Of a DNA stretch of 64,000 bases, positions 1-13,919 are shown in pieces. Within the stretch, counting starts at the first letter, position 1. Each line of letters opens with the position of its first letter. The notes below the pieces were generated by a model, which had not been told where the DNA came from, made no database searches, and saw only the letters and a program-made list of their open reading frames with translations. The position numbers and the translations under genes are program-made. The DNA comes from Clavaria fumosa (lineage: Eukaryota; Basidiomycota; Agaricomycetes; Agaricales; Clavariaceae): contig OX637801.1 of assembly GCA_951802425.1 (NCBI GenBank), forward strand, positions 1,550,001 through 1,614,000. The letters run 5' to 3'.

Positions 1-802
1 TGAATCGGCTAGTTGAAGAAGGGCTGATGTCTCTGCAGAAGGTGAAACGAAAGTAGTAGTTTTGCCTTCTCGGTACCGCGCGGGACTTAGGGTGATACGT
101 GGTGGCTGCAGAGCGTCCTATGCAATCCAGAGCAATTTCTACAGCAATGATGGTGGTGGAGCCTTATGCGAAGTGGTATCTGCGACGAATTTATGTGATA
201 GTCTATGCATACCCTATGATGGGACCTGCCAACACAAAAGGATTTCCCTAATCGCAGCTCCCGTTGCGTGGGCCGTCCTTCCACCTCTCGTCTGTGCGAT
301 CACAGTCGAACCTGGGTTTGCCCAGCCTGTCATTCACGTCGTTGTGACGCGCGCAGAGCCATCGGCTGAGGCCTATGCGCCCACTCACGTCCGGCGGGTG
401 GTCGCGCATGTTGTGCGCAAGGTGTGAGGCGCAGTGCGAGCACGGGTACAGCTCCGGGAGCGCGTGCAGCAAGCCGAGCATGTGTGCGCGCTGGAGCGGG
501 GTCGGCCGCTCGGGGTAGTATGCTGCGGCAGTGTGTAAGAATGTCCACGTCGCGCGCCCAAGCTCTTCCACATCCGGGGGACAATGCTCTCTCATTGGTG
601 CAGCGTTCGCGCTACTACCCGCGCTCGCCGGCGTCGACGGACGCTGCGAAGCCGTGGCAGGATGAGAGTCAGAGTGGGAGTCCTTCGGTACTTTCGGTCT
701 CCAGTTCCGGAAGGCGGTGCAGACTTTGCACGGTTTGCCGTCTGGGCCCAGTACTACGCCAGGTGCCGCTGTGCGCGTTGGCGGGGGGGTGCCTTGGGCC
801 AT

Positions 803-2723
<1,921 letters not shown>

Positions 2724-3306
2724 AGCCCTTGTTCTTCGCCGTACCAGTTGCTATGAAGGGCGATGGTCTTATAAACGGCCACTGCGGTACAACGGACATT
2801 GCAGGAATATATTGAATATTTAGACATCATCAGTTTGAGCGTTAGGTTTGACTCCGACAGTTTGGCGGTGGCGAAGCTTGCTGTAACCAAGGGACGGCCC
2901 TGAGGCTACTACTGAATTGGGTCCAGGCCCCATTGTTGGACTCTTTTTCTTATCAGGGTTCACGTCCTCGGCACAATGGTGCGTTGAAAAGGGGCAAAGG
3001 CCTCGCTATTGTGATTTCAATCGCACGCCTCGGCTGTGGTCCCGAAGTGCTGTTCAGCTGGTGTGGTATAAAGCTTCGCGCTTGCGACGAGGCTCGCCTT
3101 TCTCTCTCCACACGCCACTACAACCGCATCTGCCTGGACCGTCGGCGGAGCTTTAGCCAGCCACACATCCTCCACCCTCCCTCTCTTTGTTCCACCTTCT
3201 CCACCTCCACCCGTCTGCGACGCTTTTATATTCGCCCTTTTTCAATTCTCTACTGTTCCCCATCTTCCAAATCAACAACCCCCCTCACGAACGATTGCCC
3301 ATCGCT
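2724..3306. other. Intergenic: CBS 3' flank and promoter of the small gene at 3307
   Basis: No coding signal is seen. A TATAAA at 3067-3072 is followed by a strongly CT-rich leader (about 3110-3290) up to the ATG at 3307, typical of an active fungal promoter and 5' leader. Confidence 0.4.
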
Positions 3307-3577
3307 ATGACTGTCTCCATCGCCGCTTCTTCCATCTCCCAACAAAGGCGGTGAGTACGAATCGTCCCGCTTACAACACGTCTGCTGACTTGCCTGACTA
3401 CGTCTTAGGCCTGCGAATGCCAAGCCTCGAGGGAAACTCATCAGCCGCACATTCATCCATGTGTGGAAGTCCCTGTCGGCCGCAGCCCGTGGTCCCCAGC
3501 GACGCTCCATTTTAGTCGAGGGGTTCGTCCTCGTCGACGACCGCAGGCGGAGCTGCTTAACTCATCGTTCGGCCTGA
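3307..3577 (+). CDS. Small basic hypothetical protein, two exons
   Basis: A possible 70-residue protein. Exon 1 (3307-3350) encodes MTVSIAASSISQQRR and is spliced through a clean GTGAGT...TTAG intron (3351-3408) to exon 2, which ends at the TGA at 3575-3577. The product is rich in Arg and Ser, with one possible amphipathic segment around SRTFIHVWKSLSAAARG, and has no motif I recognise. Support comes from the TATA box and CT-rich leader upstream and the consensus intron. A longer protein with further introns, or a non-coding transcript, is equally possible. Confidence 0.35.
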
Positions 3578-4087
3578 GCGTAATGCAAGGCCTCTGCGCG
3601 CTAGCCCTTCTATCAGGCGCTTGCGCCCGTTGCACCCTAGACGCCCATTTATATCGATCAGGACATTAATTCTCTTCCCCTCGCTCGCCACGATACTCGA
3701 TGGACACACCGCGCTGCGCCGCGTCCCCATAATTATATTTCATTTATCGCTACAACGTAGCACCTTCGTCCGTCCTGTCTCTTGGCACAGCGACGTTCAT
3801 CGTGTACCCTCTTTGGGTCCTCTCCATACCACTGTCCTCGCATAGATCTTCGCAGGTGATGGTCCGACCCTGTGTTTTATTTGTGCAAGCATTGTAGCCG
3901 TTGTTTCGCTTTTTCTCTCTTGATGAACAGTACCAATTTTAATTCTAATTGTTTTTTACAAGTTGGTCCCACACAATTGAGAACGATGAACGATACAAAC
4001 TGATAGTGAGATAAGATAAGATAACGAATCACAGCCACACACACATCAATAAGTTGAATAACGTGACTGACACGAAAACGGTCTTCC
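3578..4087. other. Intergenic, no gene seen
   Basis: Short frames here have no family resemblance on either strand. The 3' half (3880-4080) is AT-rich and likely holds the 3' end of the upstream transcript and the promoter of the gene at 4088. Confidence 0.3.
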
Positions 4088-4854
4088 ATGCTCCTCCGCT
4101 CCTTCCGACGCCTCTTCGCTTCCCCTCCCTCGCCTGCTCGGACCACCCCACACGTCCACCACCACCGCTCAATCTCAACCGAGCATGACACCGCTGCTGC
4201 CGATGCCGCAATTCAGCGCCTGAAACACCCGACGCGCGGCGGACAGAACCTCTCGCAGCGCTACCGCAGATTGGAGGCGTCGCTCCGCGGCAAGACGGCC
4301 CTCTCTGAGGCCATTGAATGCATGCCTGCTGCTGCTGCCGCTGGCGGTGGTGCGCAGCCTGACCGCCAGGGAGGCATGGCCACGTCGTCGTCGCGTCCTC
4401 CGCCAGTCAGGACCTTCCGAGGCTTCGTCGTGCCGGAAAAGCCAACACCGCCAGGGCCGGAAGGTTCGTTTCCCCCACAAGGCGTGTCGCAACTGAGGAG
4501 CCGTCTCACCCAATTTTTTTTTTTCACACAACCCAACTAGAGTGCTGCATGTCCGGATGCGCGATATGCGTGCACGACCTGTACCGCGACGCCCTGCGTG
4601 CACATGCCGACGCCGTTGCCCAGCTGCAGACACGCCTCCTCGCGCTACGCATCCCCGAGTTGGAGTGGCCCCCAGACGTGCGCCGCGGCGCGGGCGCACT
4701 GGAGAAGGGCGACGTCGTGCTGAGCACGTTTGAGGAGATGGAGCGCTCCTTGGCGGCGAGGCGCGCTGCAGCAGCAGCAGCAGCGGCACCTACTGTTCCC
4801 CCAGAGGAGGGGAAGGAGCGTGCGTCTGTACGTGCGTGCTTTTCCTCTGTGTGA
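4088..4854 (+). CDS. Oxidoreductase-like (OXLD1-type) mitochondrial protein
   Basis: Two exons (4088-4463, 4541-4854) encode 229 residues. The N-terminus (MLLRSFRRLFASPPSPAR) is Arg/Ser-rich with no acidic residues, like a mitochondrial presequence. The splice joins a proline-rich PEKPTPPGPE stretch to ECCMSGCAICVHDLYRD (from residue 126). This is the signature of the Oxidoreductase-like N-terminal family (PF09791; human OXLD1, yeast YPL107W), with four cysteines in the CC-x3-C-x2-C pattern plus the acidic/aromatic helix. The family has no proven reaction. The C-terminal third is an Ala-rich helical tail with a CAG-repeat-encoded alanine run. The gene converges with the PAH gene. Confidence 0.82.
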
Positions 4855-5116
4855 GGCATTGACTCAAGCTAGATCTGAACGGCAGAAACTTGCACGCGCC
4901 CTGTAAGTGCGGAGCAGCACATGCGCAGGCCGTGGGCAATCATATCTGCGCTACCACAAGTGATCCAGTGGCTTATGTTCGGCCACCGTTGATGAGCACG
5001 CTTGTTTGTCCGGCAACCTATACACCAGCATGGCAGGCGCGTCAAATGTGCCCCACGACGTCCACAAAGACGAAGAGACCCATTTGCTTCGATTGACACA
5101 TACTTCGACGACTAGG

Positions 5117-5998
5117 TTACGTGGGAGGTATGTCATCAAACAGGCGTTGTTGCCCCTCAGGCATGAGCATCCGGAACCCATATCTTAAATCTGGTTTATC
5201 CCTAAACAACTCCCACACGTGCGCTGCCACCTCCTGCGCACAAAGGCAAGTATTTGTTCAAAGAGATCAGATTGCGAGTGCCTTTCCGAGAGCCAAGACG
5301 GAGAGAAAAATGGTCTGGAATCGGGGGCAAGACAACCAACGCACCGTCGGAGGATAGTCGTAACGGCTGAGCAAGATCTCCATGAATCGCCGATGGGTGT
5401 CTGCGTCACACCGCTGCCTAACCATACTGAGGTACCCCATGACTGCGTCGATGTCAATGGCATCTCGTCCTGCAACGGGAAAGTTGGGTACTGCAGACAA
5501 AATTGACCCCACTCGGTGGAATTGGAGCAAGGCTGACCTTGTGTCACTAGCGAGAGATCCGTCATAACTGGGAAGTTTAGGCCGGTGTAGGAGGGAAAGC
5601 CCAGTGTGTTGGCTGCGCCTGTTGTGGATGTGGTCGACGCTGTTGCGGCCTGCTCGACAGCCTGTAAGGGAGGCAAGAACGTGCCGAATCTCTCAAGCAA
5701 ATCCGGGTGGTCGTGGAAAATGTGGGAGATGAGTCCTAGCGTGTTGGCGATGTCAATCCTTTCGCAGGGACAGGAGGGTGGAGGCCAATTTAATCAGCAC
5801 AGCGGCGTCCGAAGTGTGATAGAGCATCCCCCACCTTTGATGTCTGAATTCCCTAATGATCTCGAGGAAGGCATCGTATATGTGCGGCTCGCCCGCGAAG
5901 CGAGACTTGACGGCATCGAGGTAAGCGAGAGACGATTCGATGGCGGTGGCTGTCGGGATTTGTGTTGCTCCCAGTTGGTTCGTGGCAAAGTTATGCAT
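5117..5998 (-). CDS. Free-standing double PAH-domain (Sin3-like) protein
   Basis: Four exons (5998-5835, 5758-5538, 5490-5345, 5233-5117) give about 215 residues. The first half is a paired amphipathic helix domain: helix 1 SSLAYLDAVKSRFAGEPHIY, then YDAFLEIIREFRHQ, then the IDIANTLGLISHIFHDHPDL and FGTFLP segment. A 30-residue Thr/Ala linker follows. A second PAH repeats the pattern: DIDAVMGYLSMVRQRCDADT, HRRFMEILLSRY, then EVAAHVWELFRDKPDL and FRMLMPEG. In Sin3, PAH domains bind short helices of DNA-binding repressors. Here the histone-deacetylase-interacting and C-terminal regions of Sin3 (well over 1,000 residues) are absent. The protein may therefore bind Sin3 partners without the corepressor core. 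A TATATATAA lies about 60 bp upstream. It is convergent with the OXLD1-like gene. Confidence 0.82.
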
Positions 5999-6052
5999 CC
6001 GCCGTTATTGAATCTTGGGGAGTACAACGGTGGACCTCGAGTGTGCTGCGCA

Positions 6053-6066
6053 GTATTTATATATAA
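6053..6066 (-). promoter_or_regulatory. TATA box of the PAH-domain gene
   Basis: The minus strand reads CTTATATATAAATA, 55-68 bp upstream of the ATG at 5998, a normal distance for a fungal core promoter. Confidence 0.5.
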
Positions 6067-6636
6067 GACAAGGATTGTTAGCACGAGTCAAAATGGGTTG
6101 GTGTTTGTTCGGAGGCGAGGCCCACGTGGTGTGGTGGTTTGCAGCGTGGAGACAGTTGTGGACCATCAACATGCCAGTGGACGTCTGTAACCCTGGAGGA
6201 ATCCATCTGGATGAAGTGCTTGCACACAGCTCTACGTATGGAGATGTGCGGACTTGGCTTTTGAAAGGGTATGTTATACCAGGGATTATTGGTCGCAAGT
6301 GTCTCACCTCAGCGGGGATACGGGACCTTTAGCCACTTCGGGTATCAAAAGCACTGACTGATCTTTGAGAAGAATGCGATCGAGATTAGATAACGTATTC
6401 GATCACGAGAACCACGTGATCTTGAATGAAGTGGTTCTGATGCTCACAATGGATCAAAGGGGCTGTATATACAGTACTCTAATGTCGTTTACACTTGTGC
6501 GTTTGTTCGTATTCATGATGGAAAGTATCTACTGTACTCATAAGATGAAGGGTCTCGAGAAGGCAGAGCGGAAAGGACAACGAATAAAAAACAAATAATT
6601 AACAAAAAAAACACCTTCCGCTCCCCTCACACCCCC
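6067..6636. other. Intergenic between the PAH gene and the lipase gene
   Basis: No credible gene. It holds the upstream region of the PAH gene and the 3' flank of the lipase gene. A CACGTGAT occurs near 6415; no target can be assigned. Confidence 0.3.
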
Positions 6637-8589
6637 TCACAACACAAACACACTCGCCCAATGCCGCAGGACGCCCTCCCCCTCACGGTGGTTCTGGAAG
6701 CGCTTCACGTCCCGACACACGATCACCGCGTGCGAGTTGCGCACCATGCCGATGTACGCCACCTCCTTCTGCAGCCCGGGAAGCGCGTTCAGCCGTTCCG
6801 CGATCCAATGCTGCACCGGCCTGAGCGCCGACGTCGTGCGGGCCTCCGGTGCCTCGCCTGAGGCGGCTTTAGGCGTGCATGCCTCTGATTCCTGCAATTC
6901 TGCGGGTGTAGCCCCCTCCGGAGCCTCGGAGGACGGAGACGTCGAGGCCAAAGAAGCCACAGATGCGGACATCGGCGAAGAAGACGATATGGACGCCTCG
7001 GAGGACGCGCATGACTCATCGTCTATCTCCATTTCCAGCTCGCGCACCGCCTCCGCGCCGCCCGCGCCCACGAGCCCGGCGGCGGCGGCGACGACCGCGT
7101 CCTCCGCCTCCGCCTCCAGCTCACGCGCGGCGACGATCAAGTTGACGAGCTTGTGCGCGCTTGCCTCGTCCCGCTCGAGCCGCTTGATGCGCGCACGCGA
7201 CGAGCGCGCGGCGAGCGAGAGCCGGATGAGCACGAGCGACAGGACCGAGGGGACGAGCAATGGGAGGCTGGCGTACAGGACCTGTTGGGTGGGGCGTATT
7301 CAGCGGTCGTGTTTGGTGGATAGTGGGTGAGACAGACGCATGGAAGGGAGGTACTCACGATGTTCAGCGGGAACGGGAACTGCAAGGCGGGTGGGAGGAG
7401 CGGCCTTTCCGGCGTCAGGGAACGGAACCACTGCGGCGAGAGGACTGTGGGTCCGGGGAGCGAAGGGAGGGGGTTCGAGGGCAGGGAATAAGACGCGATT
7501 AGTGGATGGTATTTCTCGTTGAATGCTCTGACGGGAGCGTTAGGTTGCATCGGTGTGAGAAAAATTATGGACACGTACATTTTGATGCCGCTCTTGCGGT
7601 GCTCGAAGAACGGATCCGAGGTGGATATACTCGCGGTTATGTAAGGTACGGTCAGGTCGTTGACACTATGCGGAGCGGGGCAACGCGATGTCAGCGCCAC
7701 AGATTCTATGCGAGTCAAGAAGAGGAACTATAAACTCACGCGTTGGCATAAATCCGAATGTGCTGGAAATGCGACAACGCCTGCCAGAAGACAAAATCTG
7801 AAACGGGGAGTGTAAGCAGTCTGCCAAAATATGATGGCTAAAGGGAATCCCGAGGCTGACCTGGATCTGCCATGACCTGGAGGAGAGGTCGACTGGTGTT
7901 GGACCACTTATCGACGCAGTAGAACTGCTCGCCTGTCCTGGATAGGAGCTTGGGCCCTAGGTGGGAGAAGAGCGTAGAGAGGAGGGTGGAGTAGCGCAGG
8001 AGGCCGAGGTGCGGCGTCGCGAAGGTGTTGAAGTTGACCGGAGCAACATCTTGAAAGAAATGACGCTGGTGTAGCACGCTAAGGATAAAAAGAGGAAGAC
8101 TTGAGCATTGGAGAACAAGACGGAAAAGAGCGGGACAGACCCCACGATGTAGCGGGCGAGGAGGCCGCCAAGACTGTAGCCTGTGATAGAGAAGCGGGTG
8201 ACTTTCTCCCCTTTCTGTTCGAGCTTGCGGACCTCTTCTAGGATCTGCCATGGCCGTTAGGGTCATGTATGAGACGGGGAACGGAGGGCACAAAGACGGA
8301 CCTCGTCAGTGAGCCTCTCACCGCCCCAATCTATGCCGTCGTAGGTGCCCTCGTCGCGGTTAGTTTCGGCGACCAGCACACGGAGCGGCGGCGGCGCAGC
8401 CGTCGGGTTTGCTTCGTCGCTGGCCACAGACGGATCCGAATTGAGAAGGGCGGATTTGGCGTCGGCCTCCTCACGGATGATGCGAGCGAGTTCGGCGAGG
8501 TGGGCGGGGTTGCCCCACATGCCATGCACAAGGACGAGGAGATGCACAGGAGTGGTGGTGGTGCTAACGGCAACGTCTGGTGCAGACAT
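6637..8589 (-). CDS. DUF676/ROG1-like serine esterase (lipase)
   Basis: A multi-exon gene for an alpha/beta-hydrolase of the DUF676 family (yeast Rog1/Lpl1 type, acting on membrane or lipid-droplet acylglycerols and phospholipids). In order: VHLLVLVHGMWGNPAHL (oxyanion-hole strand), VLVAETNRDEGTYDGIDWGGERL, the nucleophile elbow GYSLGG (GxSxG, about 8180) in TRFSITGYSLGGLLARYIVG, then FATPHLG, and the acid and late motifs YDLTVPYITASISTSDPF. A hydrophobic helix (LPLLVPSVLSLVLIRLSLAA) follows, then an Ala/Glu-rich helical tail and a C-terminal QHWIAERLNALPGLQKEVAY segment. All catalytic landmarks are present. The start at 8589 (MSAPDVAV) is preferred to a longer one at 8733, because a TATATAAA box lies between them. 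Confidence 0.85.
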
Positions 8590-8643
8590 GGTGGGTGAAA
8601 GAGAGTAAGTTATGTTTCGGGCAATGAAGATAGACCCATGGGG

Positions 8644-8651
8644 TTTATATA
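8644..8651 (-). promoter_or_regulatory. TATA box of the lipase gene
   Basis: The minus strand reads TATATAAA 55 bp upstream of the ATG at 8589. It decides between the two possible starts, since a start at 8733 would lie upstream of it. Confidence 0.55.
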
Positions 8652-8652
8652 A

Positions 8653-11318
8653 GGCAACATGTTGGACATGGCCGAGGTGACGCGGAGTGGCACACAGTGT
8701 GTGGCTGTGGCTGTGGCTCTGGGCTAGCTCCAACGATAGTCATCAAGATTTGAAGCTAAACATGGTTGCAATCTTCCACTTATGTCGCGACTCAGATATA
8801 CACTCTGCTTCAATGACCTACGCTCAACTCTCCCTCCCTTTGTAGACAAATATGAGTGCGTAACCCTGCTGCGCTGCGGACGTTTGCGGTCACTTCGGCT
8901 TTACGGTGGCTCGGTGGCTGTCGCTGTAGTCATCTGTTGACATGTGTTTGTACTAGCGCGGTGGCAAGAATCTGCCAGGTGTGTGGCTTGTGGCTTGTGG
9001 CCTGATACAGCCACACCATGAACCAGGAATAATCGTGTAAGCGAGGAAGTCTTGCCACTGACCCGCTAGAATGCGTACGAGTGAGCCTCAATGATGACAT
9101 GCTCTGCAGGGTGGGCATCTTGGAAATATGATAGGCATAAACATCAAGTTTGAACATTGAGAGTGACTCTGAGCGAGACAATCCATGCCAATCCCAATCC
9201 CAATATTGAGTATACGAAGTCCAGTTTTGGTCATTCCATCAAGGACGACAGTGATGAGTTCGGGTGTGGGGGGTTAAGGACAAAGTTATTGTCGTTGCCC
9301 CGCCATCACGCACGTTTTTCTCATCGCGCCCCCACACGGGCAGCTTTCGAGGTCATCACGAAAAACTGTCCGTGCGAGGACGCGTCATCGTCGTTTCCAG
9401 TACATGTATATGATTGGGCGCGTTACAGTGTCGTGCGTGGACCCGGAAGGTTGGGAGAGGGCCGCCAAAGACAATATGTAAGCCCGTCGACACCAACCGA
9501 ATCGAACCGAGGCCGTCCATTGTTGACGCACCGTGCTCTGCGAACCCGAACAACCTGCGATCCCGTCTGGAGATTTTCAGAAGTGCAGGCGCAGCTGTCA
9601 CTCGTGATACCTGTTGCGTCCACCTTTTGATCTAAACACTAATTTCTTTGTCCACCGCTCGTATTACATGGGAAGGCTGGAGTAAGGGTGACTGACGCAC
9701 ATGGATCTGTGAGTGACCTGGTCTAATGCTTTGTCTGATAAAGGGCCTTTGACGAGACGTTCGTAGACCAATCCTCGTTTTCACGCCACGAATCCACCAA
9801 CTCCTGTCGCGTTCTTCAGTTTGACCTATCTCGTGTACCTGGACAAAGAAGCGATGAATATCTAGCGCGCTGATGGAGGACCCGGAGAGCGAGATCACCC
9901 TGTGAGTTTTTTATAGGTCTCCAACATTGATATTCTTCTTGGCTGACTGACAGTCGGGGACATAGGAAGACTCCGACGGTAAAGTGGTCGGCAGAAGCAG
10001 GGCAGCTAGACCTAGATACAATGGGGAGGACACGGAAACTGTAGTGGAAAAGGACGGACAAGGGAATTATCACGGACGGCGGGGGTAACACGGACATACG
10101 AGACATCACAGGATGGAGGAGACGTTGCGCCTTGTCCGGGAAATGTTATCCAGCTGCTGAAAAACCGTCCTGGCATGGCAATCAACACCTCCTGGTCCTG
10201 GTCATTTCGTCTTGTGACCTTGATTTGCTCACCTTATGTCGTGTCGGTCACCTTGTGTATTACCGCCATCTGCATCCTAATTTTTACCCTTCTGGCCATC
10301 TGATCATTCACGTGTGGTTCGTCCTTGAATATAACATGCTTATCTGCTCGCAAGCAGGGCTTGATGAAACCAAAGTCATCCACATTTTCATTTTTGTTTA
10401 GCGTGACTCTCTGATATTCGTTGGCCCAAGTATCGATTATCTGCAATTTCAATCAAAAGTCAACGTTCATGTGCAACTGAACAGTGTACTTGCCCCACCA
10501 TTATTGTCAATCGTATGCTGCTCCACCAAGATGATGCAGGATTGGCATTGTCTTAGAGGTCGAAGACTTCGCGTATCACTGGCACTCCATCAACATCACA
10601 CCCGAGGCGAGGCTCCATTCAGGGTTGACGCGCAGTAAGATTGAATATTGTGTGTGATACCGTGTGTAGACTAGGTCGCATGAAAATTCCCCGCCATCCG
10701 AGTTTCATTGAAAGACTATTTTCCGAAAGTCTTCCGTACACGTTGTTGTGTACTGCTACTTTCTCCCTTGCTCATCACGAGTGGCAACGAGTAACAGCAA
10801 ATCTCGTACGAGTCTCCTTATATCAATTCATAACAAGCCTTGCTATATATCGCTTTGACCGATGTCGCCAGCTCTGTTCTCGACGAATTTCTCATCCATT
10901 TGTTCGTCCATATTCCATATTTCATGCTTGACAACGCGACATTCTCAAATCCTGGCTTTTTACAGTACACACTCCACTCACAATCTGGTCATCCATCCAT
11001 CATTGCAAAAAAGAAAAAAAAACAAGCCCATTCTTGTGTCCTTTTCGCTATGCCAACCGTGCGACTCATTCGCATGGGGTCTACCCAAAAGCAGGTGCTC
11101 GCCATCTTTGAACTTACGAAAATGGCTATAATGATATCGCCCTCCGTTTTTCCGCTCCTTCTTGTCTCGCTTGCATTCTAACCCCTCTCAAAGGCGGCCT
11201 TTACCGGAGTCCCTTCCTCCATTTCTCTTCCTTCGTTTCAATCCTCCTTTCTCTCTGTCCCATGCAACCACAGTCTCTCCTTGTCTGAAATTGTACCTCG
11301 AAGGACCAATCGGCGAAC
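8653..11318. other. 2.7 kb without a recognisable gene
   Basis: Short open frames exist on both strands but none shows family motifs, consistent splicing or a fitting promoter. The last 650 bp (10,640-11,318) are AT-rich, then CT-rich, and look like the promoter and leader of the SH3 gene. The rest could hold a long non-coding RNA or old repeats; nothing specific can be claimed. Confidence 0.4.
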
Positions 11319-12935
11319 ATGCCCAGCGTCCTCTTCGCACGCGCCGGCGGCACTGACAAGACATCGTCGGCGTCGTCAGCCTCTTCCATGTCCCCCCTCT
11401 TCACCGGCGGCTTCGCCGTTGTGGGCGCCATCGTCTTTCTTTTCCTTGTCACACTCGCCATTAAAGTTCACCGCGCGCGAGCCAAGGCCAGACGAGCCAG
11501 TGCGAGGGCCCCTCTCCTCTCGGTCAAAGGCCTGGTGAGGGTAGACGACTCTGCAGGCTCAGGAAAGTCCAGGTTGCGTCTCTCATCGTGAGTTTAGTCC
11601 TCCCCCGTTTCTCCAAAGACGCCCACCCACACGTGAAACTAATCAAATTGCAGCCTTAGTGCTTCGCGCTTCTTGAAGAAGCCAAACAAGACTGCTTCCT
11701 ACTCTTCTACCTCCTCGGGCGCCCCTATTGTGCCACCCACCAACCCCCTACCGCTCTTCCACCTCCCCACCCGCTCCCGCAGCCCCTCCGTGACGGCTCC
11801 CTTGCCGGAACCCTCGCCGGGACCCTCGCCGGACCCCTCGCCGGAGGACATCATCGAACAACACATTGCGTCCGGCACGCTCCCGCGCCCGTTCACGTTT
11901 GCCCTTACCGCCGCCTCGGCGTTGCCGCCCGTCCTGCCCCCGCTCAAGCTTGATGGCTCCTTCCTCTCCCCGAGTGCGTTCCTGGGCTCGATGGCCTTGC
12001 CGCCGGTCGCGGCGTCCCCGAACGTATCAGTCCGCACCTCCCTCTCGCGGCTCAGTCTTGCCAGCGGCCCCGGCAACCATGCAAGAGGAGGCCTGCTCGA
12101 CATCCCGCCCTCGCCACAGCCCAGCAAGAAGCTCAACCGCATCTCCATAAACCCGCGCTTCTCGGTCTACTCGACCGTCTCCCGTTACAGTCTCGCCGGC
12201 GCACCGAGCAACTACACAGGAGAAGGGGCGCCCGACATCCCGCCCTCGCCGCAACCCAGCAAGAAGCCCAACCGCGTCTCCACAATCCGGCGCTTCTCAG
12301 TCCACTCGTCCGCCTCTCGTTACAGTTTCGCCGGCGGATCGCCCAGCTACACCGGAGAAGGGGTGCCCGACGTCCCGCCCTCCCCGCCCTCCAGCAAGAA
12401 GCCCAACCGCGTCTCGACAAACCGGCGCTTCTCCGTGTCCTCGCTGGCGTCCACCATCGTCGTCTCCTCCGACGCGCAGACGCAGCACCAGCACATGCGC
12501 AAGGTGCGCCAGGCGTTCACCCCGGTGCTCCCGGACGAGCTGCTCCTCGCGCGCACGGGCGAGAAGCTGATGGTGCTGCAAAGCTTCGACGATGGGTGGT
12601 GCGTCGTCGGGCGGGAGCGTGCACCCGGACCGAGCTTGGCGTTCCTGAGTCGGAGGGGCCTGTTCGGTGGTGGCGGCGGCGGCGGCGGCGGCGGTGGCGT
12701 GGGTGGCGGATCGTCGCGTCCGCTGTCGACCTCGTCGAAGAAAACGGGCACTCAGCACCCTGACGAAGACGCTACCGAGATCGGGGTGGTCCCCGCGTGG
12801 TGCTTCGTCAAGCCGGCCAAGGGCGTGCTTGCCGAGCGGCCGCTGCGCATCGAGAGTCTTGGCGTGACGGTGTTGATGTCCTCCGGGGCACCAGGAGATA
12901 GAGATGAGGTCATCAGCTGGTCCAATTTTGGTTGA
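11319..12935 (+). CDS. Single-pass membrane protein with three 45-residue repeats and an SH3 domain
   Basis: Two exons (11319-11587, 11654-12935; GTGAGT...GCAG intron) encode 516 residues. A Ser/Thr-rich N-terminus without a clear signal peptide leads to one transmembrane helix (FTGGFAVVGAIVFLFLVTLAI, about residues 28-48) and a basic stop-transfer HRARAKARRAS. Then come a Pro/Ser-rich region and three tandem 45-residue repeats (12,037-12,441), each with PDIPPSPxxSKKPNRxS and RFSV. The C-terminal SH3 domain runs QAFTPVLPDELLLARTGE, then VLQSFDDGWCVVGRE, then GVVPAWCFVKP. It is split by a roughly 50-residue insertion holding a poly-Gly run. The layout recalls yeast Fus1 (a membrane SH3 protein of cell fusion), but homology to Fus1 is not proven. 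RRFSV in repeats 2 and 3 matches a PKA site. Confidence 0.78.
12037..12441 (+). repeat. Three tandem in-frame 135-bp repeats
   Basis: The CCCGCC core of each unit begins at 12104, 12239 and 12374, exactly 135 bp apart. Each unit encodes a 45-residue block with a Tyr/Ser-Gly part, a PPSP motif, SKKPNR and RFSV. The exact period shows tandem duplication, with units 2 and 3 most alike. Confidence 0.8.
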
Positions 12936-13919
12936 GCCTTTGTTTCGGAGGCTATAGTCGACCTCCCATGTCCCCCCCATCCCTTCCTCCGCACCCCATC
13001 CATTCTTGGCTCCTTCCCTCTTGGCAGTGTTCTCTCTCTCTTGCAAGTTGTCCGGTCGACCAAAAAAAAAAAGAAAGGAAGCTCAGCGATAGCCTTCACC
13101 CGACGTCGACCCTTGCGATCCCACTTCCCTCTACGGTACTCTTCTCCGTCACCCCTCTTAAAGTTCCGCGAGCTCGGAGTTTCTTCGTGTCTGCGAGCAG
13201 CTCTGGCACCCTAGCCCTTCTCCAATTTTTTTCCCAATATCCTTTCTTCTCAACATTAATGATCCAATTTGATGGACATTGATATTCACGGTAATCTTAA
13301 CGCTTTTTTTGCATTCTTGGACTCTGTGCTCAGCGAGTCGAAGAGTCAGCCGGAACGAGAGCGGGGTCCCGCAACGTCCACCCCCCCCCCCTTCCCCCCC
13401 CCCATCTCTCTTTCCTCAGCCCACCATTTTCTTGCTTTATCAATTCCATGTATTCCACATGTAAGAATGTTATATTGAGTAGTTAGTCTCAGTCACGAAA
13501 GATTTTGCCCTTCGTGTGTTGCTTCTTGTCTCCTTGGCAGCTGGCAGGTAAGTTTGGCTTTAGGTGACGAAGCTCTGGTCAACCTTTCAACCTTAATAAA
13601 ATTGTGCGCAAACCTTGACCATCCCGCCGTCATCCCGCTCTTTCTCTGCAGATCATCTCTCCTCGCACGAGTGGTATAAATCAAGTAGAGTACATTGTAC
13701 GTGCTAAGGAACGGACCACAAGATTCTCATTCTCATTTTCTTTTCGACGCCCGGACATGAGGTGAATGAATGAATGGCATAATGTAGAAACCCCTATTTT
13801 TCTCTTTCTTGCACATGTTCAAAATGCGTAACGAGTCAGCGCCCATTTCTTTATCTTCAATCCTGCATGCTTTTTTTTTTTGGTATTTTTTTTGGCGCCA
13901 TGATACGCGTCGGACCGGT
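12936..13919. other. Intergenic between the SH3 gene and ppo 3' ends
   Basis: Convergent 3' flanks. It contains CT-rich and poly-C tracts (13,380-13,403) and no supported gene. Confidence 0.35.

Noticed and set aside
6015..6332. A 105-codon plus-strand frame over the promoter of the PAH gene
   Set aside because: It overlaps the TATA box and upstream region of the PAH gene, and its sequence has no recognisable feature.
8653..10500. Several open frames of 60-157 codons on both strands
   Set aside because: They show no family motif, no consistent splicing and no fitting promoter. Composition matches non-coding spacer.
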